Assembly: GCF_013409305.1 (NCBI RefSeq)
Contig: NZ_JACBZJ010000001.1
Location: 1,736,001-1,800,000, forward strand
Direction: 5' to 3'
From: Cellulomonas soli
GTDB taxonomy: Bacteria; Actinomycetota; Actinomycetes; Actinomycetales; Cellulomonadaceae
Length of the DNA stretch: 64,000 nucleotides
The first letter of the stretch is position 1, and the number at the start of each line of letters is the position of its first letter. Positions 32,992 to 42,261 of this stretch are shown here, piece by piece. The notes beneath the pieces were generated by a model. That model worked only from the letters and a program-made list of their open reading frames with translations. It did not search any database and was not told the origin of the DNA. A program made the translations under genes and the position numbers.

Positions 32992-34221
32992 ATGCCCACC
33001 GCCCCGGCGTCCGTCGCCTCGCTCGCCCCGCCTGCCTCCGGTGCGCGTCGGGGACGTGGCCGTGCGGTGTGGGGCACGACGTGGCGGTTGCTGCTGGCGT
33101 GCCTGCTGGGTGCCGGGGCGTTCGCGATCATGGTCGTCGACCCGCCCCGACCGACGCCCGGCCAGATCGTCGTGGACGTCGTGCTGGGCCTGGCGACGAT
33201 CGTGCTGCTGCCCTGGCGTCGCCGGTGGCCGTTCCCCTTGGCGCTGCTGGCGGCGGTGACGGCGGGCTTCTCGTCGTTGGGGTTGGCGGCCGCGGGGATC
33301 ATGGTGATCTCGCACGCGACCCACCGGCGGTGGAAGCAGATCGCGGTGGTCGGCGCGGTGTGGACGGCCTCGGGGCTGGTGTACGACCGCATCTCGGTGA
33401 CGCTCGAGCCGATGCACTGGAGCCTGGTCGTCGGTGGCGACCTGTTGGCGTACGCGTTCTGCGTGGCGACGGGCGCGTACATCGGGGGGCGTCGGGACCT
33501 GCTGGCGTCGTTGCGGGCGCAGGTGGAGGCGGCGAACCGGGAGCGGTTGGGGCTGGAGGACCGGGCCCGGCTGACGGAGCGCAGCCGGATCGCGCGCGAG
33601 ATGCACGACGTGCTGGCGCACCGGATCTCGCTGGTGGCGATGCACGCGGGGGCGTTGGCGTACCGGACGGACCTGACGCGCGAGGAGACGGCGGAGGCGG
33701 CGACTGTTGTGCGCGACAACGCGCACCGGGCCCTGACCGAGCTGCGGCAGGTGCTGGGGGTGCTGCGCGACCCGGTCGGCGGGCTCGAGCCGGACCGGCC
33801 GCAGCCGACGCTGTGCGACCTGCTCGAGCTGCTCGCGGAGTTCCGGGCGACGGGCACGCGGCTCGATGTCGAGGACACGGTCGGCGATGCGGCCGCCGAC
33901 CTGCCCGGCCCCGTCGGGCGCAACGCCTACCGGATCGTGCAGGAGGCGCTGACCAACGTGCGCAAGCACGCGCCCGGCCGTCCTGCACGCCTGCGGCTGA
34001 GCGGCACGCCCGGCGACCGGCTCGTCATCGAGGTGAGCAACCCGCTGCCCGTCACCGACCCGGGCGACGGCCTGCCGGAGGCGGCACCCGCGGTGCCGGG
34101 GGCGGGCATGGGCCTGACCGGGCTCGTCGAGCGGGCTCGCCTCGCCGGGGGTGAGCTCACCTACGGGCACCGGCCGGGCCACGTGTTCGTCGTGAGAGCC
34201 TGGCTGCCGTGGCAGAGCTGA
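32992..34221 (+). CDS. NarL-type sensor histidine kinase
   Basis: A 409-residue kinase. The N-terminal 170 residues hold four or five membrane helices (TTWRLLLACLLGAGAFAIMV, LALLAAVTAGFSSLGLAAAG and others). A coiled-coil follows (LRAQVEAANRERLGLEDRAR), then the HisKA_3 motif REMHDVLAHRISLVAMHAG with the phosphorylated His. The ATPase domain has NAYRIVQEALTNVRKHA and GMGLTGLVERARLAGG. No large outer sensor domain is present, so it probably senses the membrane. Its end overlaps the response-regulator gene. Confidence 0.93.
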   Translation: MPTAPASVASLAPPASGARRGRGRAVWGTTWRLLLACLLGAGAFAIMVVDPPRPTPGQIVVDVVLGLATIVLLPWRRRWPFPLALLAAVTAGFSSLGLAAAGIMVISHATHRRWKQIAVVGAVWTASGLVYDRISVTLEPMHWSLVVGGDLLAYAFCVATGAYIGGRRDLLASLRAQVEAANRERLGLEDRARLTERSRIAREMHDVLAHRISLVAMHAGALAYRTDLTREETAEAATVVRDNAHRALTELRQVLGVLRDPVGGLEPDRPQPTLCDLLELLAEFRATGTRLDVEDTVGDAAADLPGPVGRNAYRIVQEALTNVRKHAPGRPARLRLSGTPGDRLVIEVSNPLPVTDPGDGLPEAAPAVPGAGMGLTGLVERARLAGGELTYGHRPGHVFVVRAWLPWQS

Positions 34222-34892
34222 CCCCGGAGCCGACCCCGACCGTGCGCGTCGTGCTCGCCGACGACGACACCCTCGTCCGCACCGGCCTGCGGCTCATCCT
34301 CGGCGGCGACCGCAGCATCGAGATCGTCGGCGAGGCGGCCGACGGCCTGGAGGCCACCGAGCTGGTCCTGCGGCTGCGGCCCGACGTCGTCCTCATGGAC
34401 ATCCGGATGCCCCGGCGTGACGGCCTCGCCGCGCTCGAGGCGATCCGCGCCGCCACGAGCGACGTCAAGGTCGTCGTCCTGACCACGTTCGACACCGACG
34501 ACCTGGTGCTCACCGCGCTGCGCCGCGGCGCCGCCGGGTTCCTGCTCAAGGACACCGCACCCGCCGACCTCGTGGCCGCCGTGCACCTGGCCGCCGAGGG
34601 GCGCTCCACGCTCTCGCCGTCCGTCACCGACCAGCTCGTCGCCGCGGTCGCCCGTCAGCCCGACGACACCCGACGCCAGGACGCCCGCCGCCGCCTCGCA
34701 GGCCTGACCGCACGTGAGCACGACGTCGCCCTCGCCGTCGGGCGCGGCCTGAGCAACGCCGAGATCGCCGCCGAGCTGTTCATGGGCGTCGCCACGGTCA
34801 AGACCCACATCGGGCGGCTCTTCGACAAGCTCGGCACCGAGAACCGCGTGCAGATCGCCATCTGCGTGCACGACGCCGAGGTCGCGGGCTGA
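34209..34892 (+). CDS. NarL/LuxR-family response regulator
   Basis: A 227-residue regulator from GTG 34209. The receiver domain has DDDTLVRTGL, the phospho-accepting Asp in PDVVLMDIRMPRRDG, and Lys in FLLKDTAPADLV. The C-terminal LuxR-type helix-turn-helix reads GLTAREHDVALAVGRGLSNA and ELFMGVATVKTHIGRLFDKL. It is the partner of the upstream kinase (13-base overlap). The target genes are unknown. Confidence 0.94.
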   Translation: MAELTPEPTPTVRVVLADDDTLVRTGLRLILGGDRSIEIVGEAADGLEATELVLRLRPDVVLMDIRMPRRDGLAALEAIRAATSDVKVVVLTTFDTDDLVLTALRRGAAGFLLKDTAPADLVAAVHLAAEGRSTLSPSVTDQLVAAVARQPDDTRRQDARRRLAGLTAREHDVALAVGRGLSNAEIAAELFMGVATVKTHIGRLFDKLGTENRVQIAICVHDAEVAG

Positions 34893-34951
34893 TCGGGACC
34901 GGTTCTGCGGGCTTCCCGGTACCACCGACGAACGTGCAGGTCAGAGGCCGA

Positions 34952-34995
34952 ACTGAGCAGAATGGAGACGCCAGACTGAGCAGAATGTCGACGCC
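34952..34995. repeat. Two tandem 23-bp-period direct repeats
   Basis: ACTGAGCAGAATGGAGACGCC (34952-34972) is repeated as ACTGAGCAGAATGTCGACGCC (34975-34995) with two mismatches in 21. The copies lie between the response-regulator stop and the end of the converging membrane protein gene. They are more AT-rich than the surroundings and may be a remnant of a mobile end or a regulator site. Confidence 0.55.
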
Positions 34996-34997
34996 GA

Positions 34998-35876
34998 TCA
35001 GCTGGGGGTGAACCGCTCAAGGGTCCGGAGGCTCGCAGGAGAGCCGAGTTCCGAAGCGGTCCCAGAGCGCTGGTAGTGCCGGATGGCGCCGGCCAGCGCA
35101 GGGGCGTCGACCGACAACCATCGCGCGTCGATCACCGCGATCGACGGTCCGGCCGTCTGGACCGAGATCGGCCACGGTCGGGAGCGCCGACGATGAATGC
35201 CGCCCGCCGTGGCACTCGCACGAAGCAGGACGACCCCCTGGCGGACACTCGGATCCTCGCCGCCCGCCACCGTTGCCAGCCCTGACCACACGATCCGTGA
35301 CTCCAGCCCGTGGTCTCGGACCACGACCGCCGAGGGGGTCAGCCAGACTCCTCCTGCGCAGATGCGCCCCGCGGCGGTGAGCGCGACCGGGACGAGCCAG
35401 AAGGCGCCGGCTCCGGCGAGCAGTACCCCGGCCCCGATGGCACCTCCGAGCAACAGGGTCAGACCGCCTCCGAGGAGAGGTAGGGCCAGAAGCAGCCAGA
35501 GCGTGAGCGTTCCGGCCAGCCGGAGGGCAGGGGCGGTGATCGCCGTCGCAGGCTCGCCGTCGAGCAAGGTCAGTCGTGGTGACGGTCCGCGCGGGCCCGT
35601 GCCTCGCTCGACCCTGTTCCGGGTCGAGCGCCCCCAGAGAATGACGGCCGAGAGCGCGAGGAGCCACGCGCCCACGGTGAGCAGCGCCGGGTGTGCCGTC
35701 CCGCCGGCGACGACGAGAAGTCCCAACGTGGCGATCACGCACGCGACGGGCACCTCGAGTCGACGGGCATCGCGCGCCTGGGAGTCCAGACGACGGTTCA
35801 GCTCGGCCCTGTCGGCCGCGTCCGGCCGCGACGGACCGTTGGGGTCGGCGCCTCGCGAGGGCGGCGTACCGATCAT
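34998..35876 (-). CDS. Membrane protein of the WXG cassette (possible immunity)
   Basis: A 292-residue protein. An acidic N-terminal tail is followed by two helices (VACVIATLGLLVVAGGTA, LLTVGAWLLALSAVILWG), then a second pair (LAGTLTLWLLLALPLLGGGL, GVLLAGAGAFWLVPVALTAA), and a C-terminal soluble domain with LTPSAVVVRDHGLESRIVWS that looks PH-like. Its ATG overlaps the stop of the WXG protein upstream (ATGA). Membrane immunity for a pore-forming partner is possible, but this is inference only. Confidence 0.65.
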   Translation of the reverse strand: MIGTPPSRGADPNGPSRPDAADRAELNRRLDSQARDARRLEVPVACVIATLGLLVVAGGTAHPALLTVGAWLLALSAVILWGRSTRNRVERGTGPRGPSPRLTLLDGEPATAITAPALRLAGTLTLWLLLALPLLGGGLTLLLGGAIGAGVLLAGAGAFWLVPVALTAAGRICAGGVWLTPSAVVVRDHGLESRIVWSGLATVAGGEDPSVRQGVVLLRASATAGGIHRRRSRPWPISVQTAGPSIAVIDARWLSVDAPALAGAIRHYQRSGTASELGSPASLRTLERFTPS

Positions 35877-37102
35877 CCGAAGAGTCCCTTCCAGGCATCC
35901 GTCAGGCCGTCGCCGACCGCGTCAAGCGCGTCACCGGTTGCCTCAGCGCCTGCCGTCGCCAGATCGACGACTGCCGTGCCCGTGCTCACGAGGTCATTCC
36001 AGCCGCTCTCCGCTGCCATGCCGACATCCGGCCCATTCTCGAAGAGGCTGTCAACCATCCCTGACGTGATGATCCCGGCCACGGTGCCGACGGCCGCTCC
36101 GATGATTGCGCCGGCAACGTTGCCGAGGCCGGGAAAGAATGTCCCCAAGACCGCACCGGTGGCGGCGCCCGCCGCGATCGAGGCGCCGAGCCCAGCGACG
36201 TTCGATGTGACTGCCTGCTCCTCGCTCTCGCCAGCATCGATGTCGGTCTTGATGGAGACGCCTGTCACGAGCAATCCGACGACCGGACCAACGATCCGCC
36301 CTGCTCGGGCCAGGCGAGCGGCATCGTCCACGGCCGTGAGGGACTGGGTCCGTAGGCGGGCAGCTTCGTCGAGATCGTCGTAGAGCTGACTTGGGAAGGA
36401 ACTCGCCCCGGGTAGGCGCGTGTTGGCCTCCAAGAGGTCTGCGCTGTCGCGGAGCCATCGCGCTTGCCCATAGAGAGACGCCACGCCTTGCTCGACGCGT
36501 GCCGAGATGAATGCGCCGGCTGCTAGGTCGATCACGGGCACCGACAGGAGCTCCACGCTCGCGCGAACCTGTTCGAGGTTAGCCGCAGCCGTTGCCAGAC
36601 GCACCGAGACGGCGTCCATCGACGTGCAGGCGACGGCGAACGCATCGGCCAGCGTCAAGGCTCGTGCTCGGGCGCTGGCCTCAGATGCAAATAGGGCACG
36701 ATCGGCCGCTGAAGCAACAGCACCTGGCAGTTGCGGCGTCGGCCCCGTGGAGGCGGGTGCCACTATTGCTGTGGGGGTAACGGCTAGGCCTGCGCTCTTC
36801 GCGCTGGAGCGCAGCGCGGACACCTCAACTAGGGCCCGTTCCACCTCGGCCGCGCAAGCCTCCAAACCCGCAGCGGCCGCGTGCGCGGAGGTGCCGATAT
36901 CCTGGGTATAGGCGGCGATTTCGCCGACGTGCGCGCGGAATGCCTCAGCCGCAGCGCCCGTCCACTCCCCACGATCTGTGCGGCAGTAGTCGAGCGCAGT
37001 CTCAGCCATGCTCCCGGCGCCGCCAAGGTGGTCCCGTAGCCACGTTGCCACCGCTCGAAGCCCTGCAGGGTCAGCATCGATGCGCGTCGTCAGTGATGTC
37101 AC
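35873..37102 (-). CDS. WXG100-like type VII secretion substrate with glycine-zipper region
   Basis: A 409-residue protein. The N-terminal 100 residues form a helical hairpin with W47-T48-G49 at the turn (DRGEWTGAAAEAF), the mark of WXG100/ESX substrates. A helical middle follows. Residues about 265-375 are glycine-rich and hydrophobic with repeated small-residue spacing (GASIAAGAATGAVLG, GAIIGAAVGTVAGIITSG), a glycine-zipper pattern known from pore-forming effectors. No nuclease or other enzyme domain is seen. It lies in a four-gene unit with a small helical partner upstream. GC is lower than the surroundings. Confidence 0.75.
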   Translation of the reverse strand: MTSLTTRIDADPAGLRAVATWLRDHLGGAGSMAETALDYCRTDRGEWTGAAAEAFRAHVGEIAAYTQDIGTSAHAAAAGLEACAAEVERALVEVSALRSSAKSAGLAVTPTAIVAPASTGPTPQLPGAVASAADRALFASEASARARALTLADAFAVACTSMDAVSVRLATAAANLEQVRASVELLSVPVIDLAAGAFISARVEQGVASLYGQARWLRDSADLLEANTRLPGASSFPSQLYDDLDEAARLRTQSLTAVDDAARLARAGRIVGPVVGLLVTGVSIKTDIDAGESEEQAVTSNVAGLGASIAAGAATGAVLGTFFPGLGNVAGAIIGAAVGTVAGIITSGMVDSLFENGPDVGMAAESGWNDLVSTGTAVVDLATAGAEATGDALDAVGDGLTDAWKGLFG

Positions 37103-37389
37103 TGCGGCTCCATGATGCGAACGCCGCGATCAGCCACCCGCTGATCGACAAGACGGTAGTCATCTCGCGTCTGCGTGACCCCGGCAATTGCGCCTTCAAG
37201 TCCCTGGCACAGGGTCGACGCGCTGCGGAGCAGATGCGCGACCATCGCTGCGGCGGCTGCACCACCGACACCTGCGGGTGCGTCTGTGGGTGCGGTACGC
37301 CTCGCGCCGCCAAGATCGTCCGAAGCATATCCAAGGCGGCTGATGATTGCCTCGAGTTCGGCGTAATTTACTTCGAAACTATCGCTCAT
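37099..37389 (-). CDS. Small ESX-like helical partner with YxxxD export motif
   Basis: A 96-residue protein of two predicted helices (ELEAIISRLGYASDDLGGAR and AAAAAMVAHLLRSASTLCQG with a longer tail). It lacks WXG but ends with DDYRLVDQR, which fits the type VII export motif YxxxD/E. Its ATG overlaps the stop of the gene before it, and its stop overlaps the start of the WXG protein. It is probably co-secreted with or guides the large protein. No ESX secretion machinery is in the window. Confidence 0.65.
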   Translation of the reverse strand: MSDSFEVNYAELEAIISRLGYASDDLGGARRTAPTDAPAGVGGAAAAAMVAHLLRSASTLCQGLEGAIAGVTQTRDDYRLVDQRVADRGVRIMEPQ

Positions 37390-37655
37390 CCGAACGTGCC
37401 CCGATGCTCTTCGGGGATGCGGACGTCCAGATAGATGACGTCGTACGGTGAGACATCATGAACCTTCTGCAATTGAGCGATGGAGAGCAGCGCCCAAGGC
37501 ACCGAGCCAGCGCCCGCTCGGAGTCGATCGAGTGCCGTGTAAGCCAGGAGCGCGATCCGGCCGTCCTTGGTCGTGCGAAGTGACACCCGAAGGTCGTTGG
37601 TCGCCTAGTCGCCCGAACAGGGTACGTAGACGACCGGTGGCATGTCCTGCGGCAT
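37386..37655 (-). pseudogene. SAV_915-like gene interrupted by an in-frame amber codon
   Basis: From ATG 37655, behind a strong AGGAGAGG, the frame reads MPQDMPPVVYVPCSGD, then a TAG at 37605-37607, then continues in the same frame as ATNDLRVSLRTTKDGRIALL and SPYDVIYLDVRIPEEHRG to a TGA at 37386. The two parts together match the short SAV_915-like (SseB-related) proteins that often precede WXG cassettes. A GTG at 37586 could restart a 66-residue product but has no ribosome site. Either the gene is dead or only the shorter form is made. Confidence 0.65.
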
Positions 37656-37804
37656 ATTCGCCTCTCCTGCCCCCGATTCGATCTGTCAAGTGTAGTCGGC
37701 GGCCGGGGGCTACAGCCCTTGGCTCTCCACTGTGCGCGACGGCGGTGCTGCTCGCGCGTATCGACCGGCGTCGTCGCGTCCACTCGCGGATCCGTCGGGC
37801 AGCC

Positions 37805-37840
37805 GGACGCCCGCCCCCGTCGGCACAGGGGCGGGCGTCC
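37805..37840 (-). terminator. 13-bp GC hairpin after the subtilase gene
   Basis: GGACGCCCGCCCC at 37805-37817 and GGGGCGGGCGTCC at 37828-37840 are perfect inverted copies with a 10-base loop. The hairpin lies 24 bp beyond the stop of the protease gene on its strand, and between it and the converging side of the WXG cassette promoter. It is a probable terminator without a T-run. Confidence 0.75.
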
Positions 37841-37864
37841 AGGTCTGGCGGGTGTGCGCCCGGG

Positions 37865-39739
37865 TCAGCTGATCGCGAGCGTGTAGGTGCCGGTCGTGCC
37901 GGTGGCACCGGAGTAGTAGAGGACGCGGGCGTAGTAGGTCGCGCTCGCGGTTCCGCTGTTCGTGTAGGTGACGGTGTCGACCTGCCCGGCGCCGTACGTG
38001 CTGGTGGCGATGCGCGTGCCGGAGGAGTTGTACAGGTACAGGTCGTAGTCGGCGGTGGAGACCCCGGCGGTGAGCGTCACCGTGAGCGTCGCCCCCGCGG
38101 GGACGGGCACCGAGACGTAGTCGGTGTCCGAGCTGGAGCCGATCGTGCCGGTGAACGTCGAGGGTCGGGTGGCCGGGTCGGCCGTCGCCCGCGAGTTGTT
38201 CGCCTCGGACTCGACGATGGTGCCGGCCGGGGTCGTCGGGGTGGGCGTCGGTGTGGGTGTGGGCGTCGTGCCCCCGACCGCGGCGGCGACCGCGGTGGCG
38301 GCGTCGAGCATGCCGGCGCCGCAGCTGGTGCAGGTCGCGACGAACGGCTGGGCGCTCGACTTGAGCAGGGTCTCCACCTGGTCGGGCGTGAGCGAGGGGT
38401 TGGCGGAGATCATGAGCGCGGCGACGGCGGCGACGTGCGGCGTGGCCATCGAGGTGCCCTGGTAGTAGGCGTACGTGTCGGACCCGGGGGTGGTGGTGCC
38501 GGTGTTGAGGGTCGACAGGATGCCGTTGCTGCTGCCGCCCGAGGTGTCGCCGCCGGGTGCGGCGAGGTCGACGAGCGTGCCGTAGTTCGAGTAGTACGCG
38601 CGGGCCCCGGTCGGGCCGTAGGCGGCCACGGCGACGACGCCCGAGCAGTTCGCGGGGCTCGAGCCGGAGACGTTGGTGTTGGAGTTGCCGGCGGCGACCA
38701 CGACGACCGCACCGTTGGCGCGGGCGGCGGTGATGGCGTTCTGGCTGGTCGTGTCGCACGTGCCGGAGCCGCCGAGCGAGAGGTTCAGGACGCGTGCCGG
38801 GTTGGCGTTCGCGGGCACGCCGCTGACGGTGCCGCCCGAGGCCCAGACCATGGCGTCGGCGATGTCCGAGGTGTAGCCGCCGCAGCGGCCGAGGACGCGC
38901 ACGGGCACGACCTTCGCGGCGGGGGCGATGCCGGCGACGCCGAGCCCGTTGCCGGTGACGGCGGCGATCGTGCCGGCCACGTGCGTGCCGTGCCAGCTGG
39001 AGTTCGTGGCGGTCCAGCCGCTGGCGCACTGGTTGGTGGTGGTCCAGTCGCCGGGGTCGGACGCGTCGGTGTCGCGGCCGTTGCCGTCGTTGGAGACGGT
39101 CGTGTCGGAGATGAGGTCGTAGCCGCCGACGATGTTCGCCGCGACGTCCGCGTGCGGGCGGTAGCCGGTGTCGATCACGGCGACGTTGACGCCGGCGCCG
39201 CGCGTGGTGTCCCAGGCGGTGAGGACGTCGAGGCCGACCGCGGTGGTCTTCAGGTCCCACTGGTCGGCCCAGCGGGTGTCGTCGGGTGCGGCGGCGAGCG
39301 GCTGCAGGAGCCGGTCGGGCTCGGCGTACTCGACGGTGGGGTCGGCGGCGACCTGCGCGGCGATCGCCTGCACGTCGGTGACGGCCAGGTCCTTGCCGAG
39401 GGACCAGACCTGGGCGCCCTGCGTGGTGTCGCGCACGTGCTCGGCGCCGGCGCCGTAGGGCGCGGCGGCGTCCTCGATGCGGTTGCCGCGCACGGTCTGC
39501 ACGGTCGCGCCGGGTGTGGACCCGGGCGTCTGGCCGCGGTACTTCACGATGAGCCGGTCGGTGGTGCCGGGGTCGGCCGGCGCGGCGGGTGCCACGGCTG
39601 CCGGCGCTGCGGCGGGGAGGGTTCCGGGTGCAGCCCCGGGTGCGGCGACCGCGGCGAGCGCGACGGTCGTCGTGGTGGAGGCGAGCACGAGCCCGACGGC
39701 GACGGCGGCCGCGGCTCGTGCGTGGGTGGGAAGTGTCAT
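37865..39739 (-). CDS. Secreted subtilisin-like serine protease (S8) with PPC domain
   Basis: A 624-residue protein. A signal peptide (MTLPTHARAAAAVAVGLVLA) and a propeptide with DRLIVKYRG precede the catalytic domain. The triad is complete: Asp in VAVIDTGYRPH, His in SSWHGTHVAG and Ser in QGTSMATPHVAAV, with the oxyanion Asn in VVAAGNSN. A TPTPTPT linker leads to a C-terminal pre-peptidase-type PPC domain (ESEANNSRATADPA, LTAGVSTADYDLYLY). The enzyme is exported, self-processed and digests extracellular protein. The start at 39739 is chosen because it opens the signal peptide. Confidence 0.95.
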   Translation of the reverse strand: MTLPTHARAAAAVAVGLVLASTTTTVALAAVAAPGAAPGTLPAAAPAAVAPAAPADPGTTDRLIVKYRGQTPGSTPGATVQTVRGNRIEDAAAPYGAGAEHVRDTTQGAQVWSLGKDLAVTDVQAIAAQVAADPTVEYAEPDRLLQPLAAAPDDTRWADQWDLKTTAVGLDVLTAWDTTRGAGVNVAVIDTGYRPHADVAANIVGGYDLISDTTVSNDGNGRDTDASDPGDWTTTNQCASGWTATNSSWHGTHVAGTIAAVTGNGLGVAGIAPAAKVVPVRVLGRCGGYTSDIADAMVWASGGTVSGVPANANPARVLNLSLGGSGTCDTTSQNAITAARANGAVVVVAAGNSNTNVSGSSPANCSGVVAVAAYGPTGARAYYSNYGTLVDLAAPGGDTSGGSSNGILSTLNTGTTTPGSDTYAYYQGTSMATPHVAAVAALMISANPSLTPDQVETLLKSSAQPFVATCTSCGAGMLDAATAVAAAVGGTTPTPTPTPTPTTPAGTIVESEANNSRATADPATRPSTFTGTIGSSSDTDYVSVPVPAGATLTVTLTAGVSTADYDLYLYNSSGTRIATSTYGAGQVDTVTYTNSGTASATYYARVLYYSGATGTTGTYTLAIS

Positions 39740-39911
39740 GTCTGTCCTGCCTCTCTGTCGGAAGCACGGGGGACGACCTGCGTCGTCGGGGACACCGTAA
39801 AGGTGCCCCTGACGCAGGTCAATGGATACATGACAAGCATCTCCGGACGAGTGACGGCGGTATCTGTGCTGGTCAGACGTCCAAGACAGGTCGGCCGACG
39901 GGCCGCCCGGC

Positions 39912-42254
39912 ATGTCGCAAGCGTCCCGGCGACGACGGGTGAAAGTCGCCCGCCCGAGGGTGGCGACCGGCCGTCGGCCTCAGGATCGGGGTGTGGGTGT
40001 CGACATACCCGGTGTGCACCGAAGGCGGGCCGGATACCTCGTGTGCGCCGCCGTGCTGGTGGCGCTGTGGTCCGTCGCGCCCGACGGCCTCCCGAAGGAC
40101 GTGCTCTTCGTCGTCGTCGGCCTGCTCGGCGTCGTCGGCACCGTGGTCGGGGTCCGCACACACCGCCCCCGCGCGCCCGCCGCCTGGTACCTGCTCGCGG
40201 CCGGGCTGCTGCTCTTCGTCGTCGGGGACTTCCTCTACTCGGTCTACCTCGACCTGCTGCACGTCGAGCCCTACCCGTCACCCGCCGACTGGGCGTACCT
40301 CGCCGCGTACCCGCTGCTGATCGCCGGCCTCCTCGTGCTCATCCGCGCCCGCCGGGTCGGACGGGACCTCGCCTCGCTCGTCGACGCCCTGATCGTCGCC
40401 GTCGCCGTCGGCCTGGTCGCCTGGGTGTTCGTCGCGGGCGCGTACGCCGAGGCGACCGGCACCGGCCAACGGCTGCTCGCCCTCGCCTACCCTGCGGCCG
40501 ACGTCGTGATCGTGGCGACCCTCGTGCGGCTCGCCTCCGGCCCCGGCCTGCGCTCGGTGTCCTACCGCCTGCTCATGGGCTCGCTCGCCTCGCTCTTCGC
40601 CGCCGACGTCGTCTACACCGTGCTCGCCAGGACCACGTACGCCGACGGGTCCTGGCCGGACATGCTGTTCTTCTGCGCCTACCTGCTGCTCGGCGCCGCC
40701 GCGCTCGACCCGTCGATGCGCGACCTGTCCGAACCCGTGCTCACCGAACGGCGCTTCTCCCGGCGGCGGATGATCGGGCTCGCCGCCGCCGTGCTCGTCG
40801 CCCCGATGCTCGAGGCCGCCGAGCTCGTGACCGGGATCGACGTCGACGGATGGCAGGTCAAGGTCGCCAACCTCCTGCTCGTCAGCCTCACCCTCACCCG
40901 CCTCTACCTCGCCGTGCTCGAGGCCCGCGCCGAGGCCTCCCGCCGCGTGCAGGTGCAGGACGTCCTCGCCCACCAGGTCGCGCACGACGCCCTCACCGGC
41001 ATCGCGAACCGGGCGACCGTGCTCGACGAGACCGCCGGAGCGCTCGACCGCGTCGGACCCACCGGCCAGGGCGTCGGCCTCCTGCTCGTCAGCCTCGACC
41101 ACTTCCGCGCCGTCAACGACCGCTACGGCCACGGCACCGGCGACGCCGTGCTGCGCACCGTCGCCCGCCGCATCCGCCGGACCGCCCGGCCCGGGGACCT
41201 CGTCGGACGCGTCGGCGGGGACGAGCTCGCCGTGCTCGTCGAGGTGCCCGGCTCCGATGTGGAGCTCGTCGGCCTCGCCGTCCGGGTGCTCGAGGCCGTG
41301 CAGCTGCCCGTGCAGGTCGGCGACCGGGAGGTGCGGGTCACCGCGAGCGTCGGCGTCACCGTCTCCCGCGTCGGCGACACCGACCCCGACCGGCTGCTCC
41401 AGGAGGCCGAGGTCGCCGCCGCCCAGGCCCGTGGCGACGGGCGCGGCCGGGTCGTCGCGTACGACGACGTGCTCCGGGTCCGCATGCGCGAACGCGCCGA
41501 GCTCGAGAACGCCATCCGCAACGGCCTCGCGGCCGGGGAGTTCGTGCTGCACTACCAGGCGCTCGTCGACCTGAGCACGGGCGCGGTCACCGGCTACGAG
41601 GCGCTCGCCCGGTGGGAACGCCACGGTCACGGCATGGTCCCGCCGTCCGGGTTCATCCCCGTCGCCGAGCAGTCCACGCTCATCTGCGACCTCGGCCGCT
41701 GGTGCCTGCGTACCGCCGCCGTGCAGGCCGCGACCTGGTTGCGCGAACGCCCCGCCGGCGCCCCCGAGCTGCGTGTCGCCGTCAACATCTCCGGGCGGCA
41801 CCTGAGCACCCCCGAGATCGTCCCGGACGTCGAGCACGCGCTCGCCGTGGCCGGCCTGCCGGCCCGCCTGCTCGTGCTCGAGATCACCGAGACCGTGCTC
41901 GTCGACCGCCCCTCGGCCCGCGCGCAGATGACCGCGCTGCGGGACCTGGGCGTCGACATCAGCATCGACGACTTCGGCACCGGCTACACCTCGATCGGGC
42001 AGCTGCAGCACCTGCCCGCCAGCAAGCTCAAGATCGACCGGAGCCTGATCGCCTCGACAGCACCGGGATCCCGCGAGCTCGTCGCCCTCGTGGTGCACGC
42101 CGCACACGCGTTCGGGATGACCGTGGTCGCCGAGGGCGTCGAGACCACCGAGCAGCTCGCGACCGTGCGTGAGCTCGGCTGCGACCGCGTGCAGGGGTTC
42201 CTGCTCGCCCGGCCCGCCCCTGCGGACCAGCTGGTCGTCGTCGCTCCGCGCTGA
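39912..42254 (+). CDS. Membrane GGDEF-EAL cyclic-di-GMP protein
   Basis: A 780-residue protein. The first 330 residues hold about nine membrane helices. The GGDEF domain follows ([27 protein letters not shown]) with the active site reading RVGGDELAV, a GGDEL variant. The EAL domain from about 530 has [38 protein letters not shown] and KIDRSLI, so the phosphodiesterase metal residues are present. It probably hydrolyses cyclic-di-GMP; cyclase activity is possible but uncertain. ATG 39912 gives a basic tail; GTG 39993 is an alternative start nearer the first helix. Confidence 0.9.
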   Translation: MSQASRRRRVKVARPRVATGRRPQDRGVGVDIPGVHRRRAGYLVCAAVLVALWSVAPDGLPKDVLFVVVGLLGVVGTVVGVRTHRPRAPAAWYLLAAGLLLFVVGDFLYSVYLDLLHVEPYPSPADWAYLAAYPLLIAGLLVLIRARRVGRDLASLVDALIVAVAVGLVAWVFVAGAYAEATGTGQRLLALAYPAADVVIVATLVRLASGPGLRSVSYRLLMGSLASLFAADVVYTVLARTTYADGSWPDMLFFCAYLLLGAAALDPSMRDLSEPVLTERRFSRRRMIGLAAAVLVAPMLEAAELVTGIDVDGWQVKVANLLLVSLTLTRLYLAVLEARAEASRRVQVQDVLAHQVAHDALTGIANRATVLDETAGALDRVGPTGQGVGLLLVSLDHFRAVNDRYGHGTGDAVLRTVARRIRRTARPGDLVGRVGGDELAVLVEVPGSDVELVGLAVRVLEAVQLPVQVGDREVRVTASVGVTVSRVGDTDPDRLLQEAEVAAAQARGDGRGRVVAYDDVLRVRMRERAELENAIRNGLAAGEFVLHYQALVDLSTGAVTGYEALARWERHGHGMVPPSGFIPVAEQSTLICDLGRWCLRTAAVQAATWLRERPAGAPELRVAVNISGRHLSTPEIVPDVEHALAVAGLPARLLVLEITETVLVDRPSARAQMTALRDLGVDISIDDFGTGYTSIGQLQHLPASKLKIDRSLIASTAPGSRELVALVVHAAHAFGMTVVAEGVETTEQLATVRELGCDRVQGFLLARPAPADQLVVVAPR

Positions 42255-42261
42255 GCCGGTC

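Noticed and set aside
37448..42172. Open frame of 1,574 codons running across the protease (antisense) and the GGDEF-EAL gene
   Set aside because: It is an artefact of high GC in a shifted frame. The recognised proteases and signalling domains occupy other frames.
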